From assembly GCA_026008535.1 (NCBI GenBank), contig BRKX01000014.1, forward strand, positions 50,207,006 through 50,271,005: a stretch of 64,000 bases of DNA, written 5' to 3'. The notes under the pieces are model-generated. The model ran no database searches. It was not told the DNA's origin and saw only the letters and a list, made by a program, of their open reading frames with translations. Shown in pieces: positions 23,502 through 34,946 of the stretch. This DNA is from Perilla frutescens. Taxonomy: Eukaryota > Streptophyta > Magnoliopsida > Lamiales > Lamiaceae. Position 1 is the first letter of the stretch, and every line of letters starts with the position of its first letter. Both the position numbers and the translations under genes were made by a program.

Positions 23502-25096
23502 TGGCACACCCGTCGTTTTGGTGTGCAAAATACACTTGCGGGTAAATGTTCCACAAATGCTTAATCTACCCTCAACGGCTAGTATAGCTAGTGAAGACGG
23601 ATGTCGATCCCACGAGGAGTGTTTATAACCTTCTGTCTTTTCTTAGTTTTGGTTTGGGTCTTCAGTGTCACTCTAAAAACCTTGTTAATAAACTTAAACT
23701 AACTAAATGCTGAAAAGGAAATCACAAAAGAAAATATCAGTAATAAAAGTGCTCAAGTCAAAGCATCAAGTCATTCGGTAGGTATGCGCAATCTTAAGCA
23801 AAACACATGTAATTACCACTACTACCTGTTGTGCCCACACTAGCAGAAAGGTCAAAAACCGAATCCCTATGGCCAAATATGGGTAATTGTCACTTTGAGG
23901 GTTAACCGGTTATAGGAAATGGATACGATCGGCCACTCCCCAATCACTTCTTACATTATATCGTCTAGATGATACGATCGGCACCTAGGGACCTAACTAT
24001 ACAGGAACCTAAGGAGAGAATCACACAAAGGTTTTGCAAGTATAGCAGCTTTGAGGGCAAAAGCGACCCGATTCTAGTAGGTTTGACACGGTCTTGTGCC
24101 TGCATATACTACTCAATCTTAACTACCAAGGCTGTCACCCCCGGACTTGTTACTATGCGGGTATCGAGGCATGGGTCACCTATACACTCCCACGTAACTA
24201 ACACTAGCACCAGTTAATCAGAAATGCGCGCTTTCATCTCTAACCACCCTTTACCTATGTCTAAGTGAAAAACAAGTTAAGATTGTGAACCCTTAAGGCG
24301 TTAAAGTCCGATTACCTCATGCACATATTCTACCTTTAGACCATTACTTTGACTTGAACAGTGGATACTTAGCCACTAAACATAGAAACGAAAGTAAAAG
24401 AAATGATAAAAGACATCTTACTTGGAAAAGAAATAACTCGATTAACTTCTGGGCCCAACCCCAGTTTTGCCAACAAAATAACTGAACTACCTTTCTGCGG
24501 GCAAACTGCCAGCTTCAGGCAGACAGAATATCCAACAAAATAAACTAAGTACGAAAACGGTAAATTGTATCTTGGAAATGTAAAAACCGACTCTCTCTCC
24601 CACCTGATATGAAAACAGATAAAAGTATTTATAGCACTGAATTAAGGCTTCAAGCAGCCCAGATTTCACCCACGCAGGGGTTCTTGCACTCCTCCACTTC
24701 CTTATTTCATGCTCAACGTTCTTCCTTGAATTTAGGAGGGATAGCAACAAATCCTAGCGTCTCCAACAGCTTTCTGGTGTCCCCACTTCCTTCCCAACAT
24801 GTGTAGACCTCCCCAAGACTCGGAACTGACCGCCACATCACCTCCACTTGCATATAGGAACTGTCCCGTAATTCTGTTGCGTAATTCTCGCAACAACCTT
24901 GACTGAGTCATCGGCAGGCAAATCAGTCCTTTGTGCCCTCAGCATAAATTGCACCTGTCTGTGCCTGTTGTGGTGGTTTTGTGCCCTCATCCTCCTGTAA
25001 TCAGTTTTACCCCCAAAACTAGACTAGACTCTATACTAAACACTTAAAAAGGGTGTAAAAAGATAAAGGAAAACGCACGAATTTGAGTCTTCATCA
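23502..25096 (-). mobile_element. Solo LTR, 1595 bp, TSD GTAAT
   Basis: TGGCACACCCGTCG...GAGTCTTCATCA is flanked by perfect GTAAT (23497-23501 and 25097-25101). A near-identical copy lies at 56506-58103 with its own TSD, which fixes both ends. The motif GTCGATCCCACGAGG near 23603 indicates minus orientation. The 82-87 residue frames inside are not genes. Confidence 0.92.
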
Positions 25097-25101
25097 GTAA
25101 T

Positions 25102-27388
25102 TCAAAAAATCAAACCGAGGAAGATGATTTGTCAAGAGAATAGTGAAGAAGACATTCCCAAGAAGTACTTTAGATTCTTTGAACCGAACTTGATTGCAAT
25201 ACCTTGGAGAATTCAAGAAGGTGCTCTTATGTGGCATAGGAAGCCACCATATCTTCTTGTTTGACTATTGGGCGTTGATATCTTGTCGATCTCATGATGT
25301 TAAATTAAGCGCTTGTTGGGAGGCAACCCAGCGGTTTTTATGTTGTTTTGATTTGTTGTCTTTTTTTTGTTTATCTTGATTAGTTTAGATTTGTTTATAA
25401 GGGTGATGTTTTGATTGGAAATTGATAATTCTCCAAGACTCAAGGTACGTGTTCTAGACCATAATTCCATCAACACAATCATGAATCATGAAAGCGAGGT
25501 AGTGATGGGCATAAAGAGAAAATGGGGAAATTGATGTGGTATATATATAATGTTGTCATTTTACTTTTGATATTGTCATATTTGATTAAAGCCCCTTTTT
25601 GTCTAATTTTTTAACTTGTTTTTTCCTTGTGTTGATGGTGTCTTGAGCTTCTTGAATTCATGAAAGAGAGGTACCACTTTTGATAAAACATAGAAAATGT
25701 CACGAAGAGGAAGGAAATCTTCTAGACAAGTTGAGCCCGACTCCGATCCTGAGATCGAAAACCAAGATAAGGAGAAATCAGATGAGGGCAAATTTACTCT
25801 GAGGTGCAATTCTCATTTTCAGACCTCCCAGTTCATGTCATCATCATCCTCATAGCCATTTCCACCGCACTAGCCTTAGGCACCTCATTAAGCTGTTAGT
25901 GAGCCTTGCCACCACCATCTTACCTCCAAACTTATTTTCTCTCATGGATCAAAATAAGTTTAGGGGAGGGGGAGAGAGTTATGGTGGCAAGGGTCTTCTC
26001 TGCTCATTTTATTACTTTCTTTGAACTATTGCCTAGTCTAGTTGTTTATATTATTAGACTCTTTATGCATGATTATGATTTGGATTATGTTAGGTTTGTT
26101 TAGTTTTTATTTTGTATTGATCGGATGGAGGCATGTATGGATAATCATTTGTATATCATTTTGTTTCATGATTATGTGATGGTTATCTATGTTTTTGCGC
26201 AAATGTCTTATGATATGTGGTTTGGAGATGTTTAAATTTAAATAATTGTATGTCTTTGAAGCATGATAGGAGTCATGAGCATTTTTTGATTGAATTGGAA
26301 TCTTTGATGATGATGTGCTTATGATGAAATTTTTTTGAAAAATATTGATAAACGGCAAGATATTATAGCATGATGATTTAAATAAGTTCTCTTTGTGTCT
26401 CAAAAGTACAATTATTGAAGAAAATCTTACCTTGGAAAGATTTGATCTAAAGATTACACCTATGTAATCTTTTCTTTGATGAGTGTTTGATGGTCGTATC
26501 TTTTATGCACTTATTTTCCTCTAGAACTTGCATTGTGACTTAATTGAGGATACAATTGTGTGTTTGATCTCTTGAAAATGATTTAAGGCCATTTGTTGTT
26601 TGAGCTCATTTTATCCAAATAATTACCTTCCAATACACTTTGAATCCCTTGTGAGCCCCTTTTGAGCCTTGCAATGTCTTTTTGATTATGTTGGGTTGGG
26701 AATGAAATCAACAAAAGATTTGAGTTAATTCTTTCATTTAATCTTTTGAAGAATCTTGTAATTGGAAAAAGGTAAACATGTTGAAATACTCTTGAAGTTA
26801 AAGAACAAAAAGAGACGAAATATCTAAGCTAGAATTGCAAATTCTTGACAAAAGAAGAAAAGAGATATTGTCACATTATGTTCACTAAAAAAAGAGTAAC
26901 AAATAGCCAAAGATTGGGTAAATCTAAAGATCTTAGGGAATGCGAATCATAAAAGGTAGAAGTGAACTTATATAGTTCTACTTGATTGGTAATGTACAAA
27001 TTTGGTATTTTGGGACGCCACTTAGCCAAATATATCCCTACCTTTCTGATAAGCCTTCAATACAACCCGAAAGCCCTTAATAGTGGGGATGATAGCCACT
27101 TTACAAGCTTATGGAAGGATTCTAGTGCACTCTTGACCTTGAACGGATACACTTATAGCTATGCACTCGAGAGTGAGCGTTCTTTGTTCCGTGTGAGAGC
27201 TTGTACTTCAATAATTGTATCATGATGATCTTGGTATGCTTGTTTATGTCTAATTATCAATTTTATCTTTTGCATATCTCGTTCTTTGATTTTGAAGCAA
27301 TTGTCATCTTGGATTCTATTTCATCAAAATCTTGCCCACTTCTCTTGTTATTGTTTGAGGAAAAACAAATGTTTAAGTTTGGGAGAGT
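25102..27388 (+). other. Athila-like 3' internal region
   Basis: Contains AAGCGCTTGTTGGGAGGCAA (25309-25328), a phrase commonly found after the pol gene of Athila-type elements. A short open start follows at about 25698 (MSRRGRKSSRQVEPDSDPEI), where the optional second ORF of such elements would begin; it decays quickly. The remainder is a long non-coding spacer up to the polypurine tract at 27377-27388. No RT, RNase H or integrase motif was seen. Confidence 0.65.
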
Positions 27389-29064
27389 TGATGATTAGTT
27401 ATTTTGCATAATAATTTGAGGTTTAAATGAAGTGATTTGAAGAGTTTTGCATGTGGTTTAGCCCAAATTGAGTGTTTAACCTCCCAGTTTGGAAGTTTTA
27501 TTTATCGTTTGAATTTTATAGGAAATGAAGGATAAACTAATACAAATTTTAGGAATTCAAGACCATATTAAGATAGAGAATTGAATAAGGAGCGCACTAC
27601 AAGTTGAATCGGGTCAATCGGCCAAGAAACAAATGAGAACGAAGTAAAACTGTGGAAGCTACCGGAGACTCGCGCCGAACGCGACCCCTAAACGCGACCT
27701 CTTAGGGGTCGAGTTTCAGAGGCCTTCAAACTCGACCTCGAAACTTGACCCAGAGCCCGTGTTGCAGAGCCTTCAGATAGCTAAAATCCTTTGGCCAAAA
27801 CGCGACCCTCAAACGCAACCCCATTAGGTCGAGTTTCGACTAAAGGCCGAAACGCGACCCTCAAACGCGACCAAAAGCCCGTGTTGCAGAGCCTTCAGGG
27901 ATGTATTTTTCTTTGTTTCAAACTCGACCCTAAAACGCGACTTACTGGGGTCGATTTCCGCACAGGTGAAAATCAATGTTGACTTTTGGCATCCAATTAT
28001 TGGTCCTCTACATATATATCTATTGGGGATTTCAAACCCATCTATCCAACACTCTTCCCATTCGATTTTCACACAAGAAACACTCCACACTTGGGATTTT
28101 TTAAGATCAAGAACATCAAGAGGAAAAGGAAGATTCATCCATCCATTTGAGGATTCAAGCCAAGGGATTGAAGGAGATTGTTTAGCATTGGGTTTTATCT
28201 TCTCTTTCTTTCTTTTACTCTTGTACTTAGAATGGATTTTGGTTCTTCCTTTTGTATTTTTGATTTTGTTGTAAATATGGTTGGCTAGAGCCTTAGGGCT
28301 CTAGGATGTGGTGAAACAATGTGAATCTTGTTCTTGATTTGGGTTTTATATATATGATTATGCTTTGTCAAGGTTTTGATCCATGCTTGGTCTTGAATGA
28401 CGTTGTTTGAGTGACCTTCTTACTAGCATCACATGTATGAATCACTTGCATCTAGTCAATCCCGTGATTATAAGCATGCTTGGATTAAATCTATATAGTT
28501 GTCTTCTTAGTCGAATGTCGATTATGTAGAAGGATATGTGACCCCTTAGAGCCTTTGGTAAGTGCGACCTTGGAATGCATTAGAGATAACCATCCTTGTC
28601 GCATTCGCAATTAAAAAGATATTCAAGAGATGCTCTTTCTATATTCGTGGTCTTCCTATCTATGAATTTAGCATGATTGTGTGTTTGAACCCTTGTTGTT
28701 TGATCAATAGGAGCATTGTGAATCCATATCCTAGAGTCTTGCCTTAATTTGTCATCTTTAAATCTCCCCTTTTGTTAATCTTGTTTCTTAAATATAATTT
28801 AGTTTGTTTATGATTATTGTTTGGTATTTAATCATTTGTGTTCATGATTTGGTATTGTGTTAGGTCATAATCAACCCTCAATTATTCATAGTCTAGATAT
28901 TTCACAAATCTATCATCGTGGTACTTGCGTTTTCTTATTCAACTTCCATTTCCCTGTGGATTGACCTCGTATCATTGTTGCTACAATCAAATGCTTGTAC
29001 ACTTGTAGGCATTGACACAAGTTTATAAATATTGAAACCATTGTGGAGAGTAAATCTCGCATCA
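27389..29064 (+). repeat. Athila-like 3' LTR, 1676 bp
   Basis: Complete copy from TGATGATTAGTT to AAATCTCGCATCA. The CpG-rich repeat block lies at about 27660-27960 and the GATTGACCTCGTATC motif at about 28960. It is highly similar to 18164-19736 and, inverted, to 40828-42481. Confidence 0.9.
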
Positions 29065-30924
29065 GTGCACGAGTCCTACAGAAACTATTTTCTTTAATCT
29101 TGCATTAATTGCTCTACCTCGATATGTAAGAGAGAATGTTATTATTGACATATATGGATGAATAGTTTTATTGGATATACTTGTTTCTCTTGTTACGTAT
29201 TTCTCTTATTTCTTAAAGGATGTGTCTATGGAGTTTCAACCACGAAAGCTTATTGGCAGCATAGGCCATAGGGTATAGAAACCGATATTTTGACTTCAAC
29301 AAAATGGTTGATGTGTGTTTTAATTTATTTGTTGGTTGCCTAATCAGTTAATATTGGCTTGACATACGCATCTATGAAGTTGTTTTTTAAAATCCTTACT
29401 TGTTAGTGGGCAGCTCCCCCAAACATTTTTTCAACTTTTTTTTACATGTAGTTTTATTTTTTGCAATATTTTTTACATATGGTTAATAAATAAGATTGAG
29501 AGAAGTTCATATTTTTCCCCTCAAATTAATTTTTTTATTAAAGTATAAAATTGTGTTGAGCTTGATACATTTTTCTATAAGAAATACATATTTTTTATTT
29601 ATTCTAATTTATTTTTAATTTATAATCCATATTAATTGTGATTAAATGTTAATTATTTTTAATTAAACTTTTTTCTATGTTTATGTAGAATATAGAAATG
29701 TTTTAAAATAAAATCATACTAGTATCTTTTTCATTTACTTTCAATGAAGTTAATATTTATTAAATATTAAATTAGGGTTTGATTATGAATTTTAAGAATT
29801 ATAATATAATCGATAAAATATGATCTAATATTGAATTTAAGTTATGGTTCTTGAATGTTACATATTAGTTTACATTATTATAATTAGAAAAAAAAGTTAT
29901 AAGTGTGGACTCATGTCAATTCTTGGAATAAGAAAAATATATAGTGCATTAGTGAAATAATATTATGTCTCAACTGTATAAATCAACCTGAAAGTCGGTA
30001 GCTCCGTTATATATTAGTGTTGCCCCTAAAATTTTTATTGCTCCGTCATATAACAATTTCGCCCTCTCTAAAAAAAAATTCTGGATCCGCCATTGGTTAT
30101 TACTTTTTTTCAGGTTACGGTGTTAGTTACTACCAACCTCAACAAGATAATTTATATGAATTATTATTATTCTATTGAAAAAGAAAAAAAAATAGGTCTA
30201 ATAACAGGAACTGGTGTACAAGGTCTTACAAACAATTTTATCTTGCTTGGCATGGCATTTGAATATCCTAGAGGTAAAAAACTGATGTGCTGCTAGGCCA
30301 CCATGAGGTTTTACTAAATACATTTAAGTTAGTTGGCTCTATTATGAATTACAGGCTCAGTAATTGAATAAGGATATCGCACTATCATGCATTAAAGACA
30401 TCTTGTGAACATGAGTGCTCCATTTTTTTCTATTGCAGGTTAAGTATTCACATTGGAGTACAGAAGCAGAGAACAATATTTGTAAATGCACATTAATCTA
30501 TTCTTATTTATTTTACTTTAGCAGTAAGAACATTGTAGAAATTAAACCTTATTACTTGGTTAACTTGCCTGCCTGAGCAACCGTCAAATTCTGCAGAAGT
30601 TAGTTAATTTTTTTTTTTTAAATATCTCCATCTATATCTATACCTATATAAAAAGTATGGATGCTTAATTTCTTACAAAATATGATTTGCCTATAATATT
30701 CATGATCTAATTCAATTTAATTTAAGGGTAAAAAAGTAATATAATATATCTAACTATTTATAAATAATTATTTGTAAATATAATATATTATATTTACTTC
30801 AATAGCTTTGGTATAATTAAACTCTATTATATAAAATTATCCCAAAATATTAACAAAACTATTTCTTTAGTATATTATATTTATTTTTATACTCCTATGG
30901 TCAATGATCGATTGTGTTTAGTTT

Positions 30925-30959
<35 letters not shown>

Positions 30960-31272
30960 TCATGATATCATTAATATATTTATTTTTACTGCATTCAAAT
31001 TTCACTATTTAATGTTTTTATTTTTTCCTTAAAATTAAAAAAATTATAATGAGTATAAATATTATTTTGTTTTTTCTGCGGAGTATTTCTAACATTTATA
31101 CAAAAGAAATCATTTTGTTTCCCATTTGGATAAATTAGAATTTATCCAAATAATCAGTTTAAATTATATACTTGACTTAGCGAATTATAAATTTTTGACA
31201 ATTTTTTTAATACGTTATATATGTTTTAATAACATATCTATGTCCCATTACTATGCATTGATTCTAGAACCA

Positions 31273-31306
<34 letters not shown>
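29065..31306. other. No intact gene; possible hAT-like remnant
   Basis: About 29405-30095 may be a decayed DNA transposon: its right end reads TCTGGATCCGCCATTGG and the left TAGTGGGCAGCTCCCCCA, a weak inverted pair. A 67-residue frame at 30093-30296 is unrecognised. (AAT)n microsatellites lie at about 30927-30959 and 31272-31306. Confidence 0.35.
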
Positions 31307-31310
<4 letters not shown>

Positions 31311-33422
31311 CACCCTAAATTCTATAATTTAAAATGTTACTTTTTCTATTCTTTAAAGCGGAAAATAATTATCAATAATAATAATTTGCATGATAATTTT
31401 TTTTTAAACATTCAAAATATTTATTCTTTAATTATATTTTGTAGGAAAATAATCCATAATGTAATCTTTAAAATACATACTTAGTTCAAAAATACTTGTA
31501 TTGCAAAGACAGTTGCCAACAAAGATCATAGTTCATTTCAAAGAAAGAACTTATAATTTAAAATATAAAACTTATATTCGAGTCATAGATAAATTCATAA
31601 TATTCAACTATTAACTTGGGTTAATTTAATGTCAATCGTCATAAAATATTTGGTTCAAAATAACTAACTTCAGGTAACATGGTCAAAAGATCAAATTAAT
31701 CAACCCAAGTATAAAAAGAATGTCCACCCCATTTACTTCACGATGCTCCAAACTCACTGACCTGAAAATATTAAAAATATGGGGTGAGTACTCTTAAAGC
31801 GTACTCAGTGGTGGGGGATCATGCACATTTCTTTCTATTTATGCAACTTAAATAAATCGCAGGAATAATGGATTTAGGGTACTCTTCTTCTGATTCTAGA
31901 ATACATCATGAACTGTGCACAGAATATATTTTCTCTGTTGTGTAAGCCACGCTCTCGGTACGTGCGTTACACTCTTCTGGTGCGTACGAAACGCAATTAT
32001 TATCCAAATTCCATCCACGATAATTCAAGTTGGATTAAAAATATTTCTGTCTCAAAAAGCATATATCATATACTTTTATTTCAAATATAACAATTTCACC
32101 CACTTGAGAGTATATAATACGTAATAATTGAGCAGAGAATCACAAAGTGGACAAGGGACTTAATTGTGCCGCACCTAGAATCAAAATAATATTAATTGAA
32201 TAAATTGAGCAATTTCTAATTTAATAAAATCTGAAAATCAGATTTATAGGCCAAGATTCTAACTTTTGAAAGGTTAATTTCTAAGAATATTTAAGGTTGA
32301 AAATAAGTTATGGCCTAATTAAGTAATTTATGAAAATTTTAGGTTCTTACTTGAAATTAGTTTATTCTTTTCCTTTCTCTTCTTTAAAGAACACGTCTGA
32401 AACAAACTAAAACCAAAATTTTCAAACACCAAAATATTCTTCTTTCTAGCTAACCTCCCCCGTGTAGCAGGTTTAGAAGATAAATCATATCTCCCAAACA
32501 AAAACTCTAAATTAAGAAATTCCAAATTTAGCATAACCACAAGACATATATCTAAAATTGTTCGTCAAAGAAGCATTTCCAGATTTCATAGTTAAAAGGT
32601 CAAAAACATCAAATCTCGTGGGTGCAGGAAAACTGTTCGGAAAAGACGAGCTTTAGTAAAATGGACATTACTTCGTCTACGAAGCACTAACCACTACAAG
32701 AAAAAACAGCATACACCACACCTGATTCACCACCGTTTATTGCCATAACCGTGGTGAACTGGAGATTTACCATGATTTTTAATAAAACGGTGGTGTATGA
32801 GCGCATTTTTTTAAGAAAAACACCACGGTTTTCCTAAAAACGTGGTCGCCATACCCAAACACACCACGGTGGTAACATGGCCGTGGTATATGTGCGCATT
32901 ATCTTTTTGTTATGCAATTAAAAGAAAGGAAAAAAATTGAAATAGATCGCGGGAGTTGAAAGTTTTGGAATGAAATTGAAAAAACCCTCACTCACTCCCG
33001 CCGCTTCCATTCTCTTCTTTATTTCCCGTGTTCTCTTCAAAATTAAAGGTTTTATCCCTCAATTTTCCTTTTCCTCTTACTTCAAAATCACCGTCTAAAT
33101 TCTAACTGAAGTTGCTGTTGTGAAGTGGAGTTGTTGGATTTCGATTATGCCACTGCGAAGTGAAGTTTTTTCTCCACCACCGTGCAATTTTATTTCTTCC
33201 ATCGTCCGCCGCCGTGCCCTAAGCCGCTGTGAATTGGTTGTACGAAGTCTAAGGTATGATTGGCTTTCTCTTTGTATGTGTTTGTTTGTCACCCTCCCAT
33301 ACTCGTTTTCTTGTTGGAGAGATGTATTTTTCTACTGTAATTTCACAGTGGGAAAGAAATGGTGAAACTTTCTCCCAAGTTTCCGATGAGTCTAAGGCTC
33401 TAGTAGTTCAGAGATCGAGCAT

Positions 33423-34133
33423 GAGGATAATAACAATGTAATATTCGAGCAGTCTAGTGACTTGGGAGAAGTTCAATGGGAGAGAGTGAGGCAAACTTTT
33501 GCAGGCGCGTGATGGCTTGGTCATTAATCATCCGGAGATTGGTGCACGAAGGCTTCTTCGTAGGTTGTGTGGTAGACAGACTCTTCTTGATCTTCTCATT
33601 AAGACTCAGAGTGAAAGAAAAAGAGAACTTCTAAGCCTATCGAAGCAGAGGCCTGTGTCTGATTTTGCTCATCGTAATTGCATTCAGGTAATAATATTTG
33701 ATTTTTTACATTTAAACAATAGGTGTTTTTCTTATTAGTGGTAGATTTGCCTACTCAATTATATAGGGGTACTTTTCCTCTTTCTTGTGTGACAAAAGAA
33801 TGGTTAATGTTGCAAAGATGGTCTCTCTTTCTTCATGGTTTACTTGAGATTTTTTTAGGTAAACATGCCACATTTCACCTGAAAACATAAAATGATTTCA
33901 TTACATGTAGTTTCTTCATTGAAGTTTTGAATTTGAATCTTGGAGGTTTTTCCATTAGGAATTGACTATTTGTGGAATCAGATGTACCTTGACTAATTTT
34001 GAACCACCATGCAGGCTCTTCTTAGAGGTAGGTTCCTAAGAAATGGAAGACTGGCGGTGGATGAAAGACCATCTTCAGTGGCTGCCACTGAACTGGGCTT
34101 TCTGAGGCAAAGACATGCTGTTGCCGACCTTAG
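33423..34133 (+). pseudogene. Captured RING-type E3-like gene fragment
   Basis: Two exon pieces with conserved splice sites. The first (to 33687, before GTAATA) reads SSDLGEVQWERVRQTF and, after an apparent deletion with frame change, RRLLRRLCGRQTLLDLL... and SDFAHRNCIQ. The second (34015-34133, after ATGCAG, before GTAAAT) reads ALLRGRFLRNGRLAVDERPS and LGFLRQRHAVADL. These blocks belong to a conserved plant family annotated as neuralized/trichohyalin-like RING proteins (At5g04460 type), named here from memory. The RING domain is not included. The upstream 33000-33260 stretch may be the matching 5' exon. Frame changes mean it is not a functional ligase. Confidence 0.65.
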
Positions 34134-34534
34134 GTAAATGTTAATGACATGTTTGAGATACTGAGCCCCAAACTGCAAAGACTAAAAAAAATTATAACTT
34201 AAATTGAACATATCTTGAATAGTAGTTTCACATTGAGAATATATTTGCTACTCCTAATTGATCTTATCTCTTAAATATGCTAATGACATAATTGTATGAC
34301 ATAATTATTTGGATAACTTCTACATCTTGTTCTGTGCCATTTTTCCTTCTCGGGAAGGGTATAGTTACAATTTATATTTTATTATCTCTTTTTGGTCCTA
34401 CTTATCCGGTTATAAGCATGGTCTTTTGTTCTAGTTGAAATTGAGCATTGAGTTTTCACGTACGATCTCCTTACAAAATTTTCTGATAGTTCAGTTTATG
34501 TGACTCAAGTGGTGCTTGAAATGTGCTACTGCAG

Positions 34535-34946
34535 GAAGATAGAAGTAGTTCTGTGACTATCGGAGTTGTAGATGAACATATTGGACTAGTTGTGGGACGT
34601 GGTGGAAGGAATATTATGGAGATCAATCAGGTAGACATATCAGTTTCCATTTATTGTGTTTTCTCTGTTTGGGTGCCTACTATTTTCCTTCTTGCTATGC
34701 AGCTTAGTGGAGCTCAGATAAAAATATTTGAATATGGGTGATTTCATTTCTGGGACATCAGATAGGTATGGGTGGATTAAATGCTTTGTGTCTTTTCAAT
34801 GTTTGTTAGTGAGTATGTAATAATGAATCAATATCTTCGTACCTGCTTCTTCTTGCTGGAAAGTCACCATCACAGGGTCAGTAGGTGCAATTCGTGCACC
34901 CAAGTCCATGATACATGCTAAAGTTACTTCAGCTGCTAAGAGATGA
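34535..34946 (+). pseudogene. Captured KH-domain gene fragment
   Basis: Exon pieces 34535-34630, 34703-34765 and about 34860-34946 encode one KH RNA-binding domain: VTIGVVDEHIGLVVGRGGRN with the GRGG loop, then IMEINQ, LSGAQIKI, a 1-base frame change, GDFISGTSDR, and finally VTITGSVGAIRAPKSMIHAK. It resembles the BTR1/PCBP-like KH proteins of plants, which bind single-stranded RNA. Acceptor TGCAG and donor GTAGAC are retained at the first intron; the last acceptor is damaged (GCTGG). The retained introns show capture from genomic DNA. The domain is broken and the rest of the gene is absent. Confidence 0.72.

Larger units (their letters stand above)
18164..29064 (+). mobile_element. Athila-like Ty3/gypsy retrotransposon, decayed
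   Basis: Two direct LTRs (18164-19736 and 27389-29064) enclose a tRNA-Asp-type primer site, gag and protease remnants, a 3' spacer and a polypurine tract (GTTTGGGAGAGT, 27377-27388). Reverse transcriptase, RNase H and integrase were not found. Two solo LTRs of other families are nested inside, and a third LTR of this element's own family stands alone at 40828-42481. The 5' LTR lacks roughly the first 130 bp present in the other copies, so the left TSD cannot be identified. Confidence 0.85.

Noticed and set aside
23502..25096. Possible small genes or a non-coding RNA with defined ends
   Set aside because: The unit has TG...CA ends, 5-bp TSDs and a second copy at 56506, so it is a solo LTR.
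30093..30296. 67-residue frame with an acceptor-like TTTCAG before it
   Set aside because: No recognisable motif, no supported partner exon, AT-rich surroundings with transposon debris.
33120..33441. Frames of 61-81 residues considered as an intact first exon of the captured E3 gene
   Set aside because: Position and a GTATGA donor-like site fit, but the peptides carry no family motif, so it is mentioned only as a possibility.
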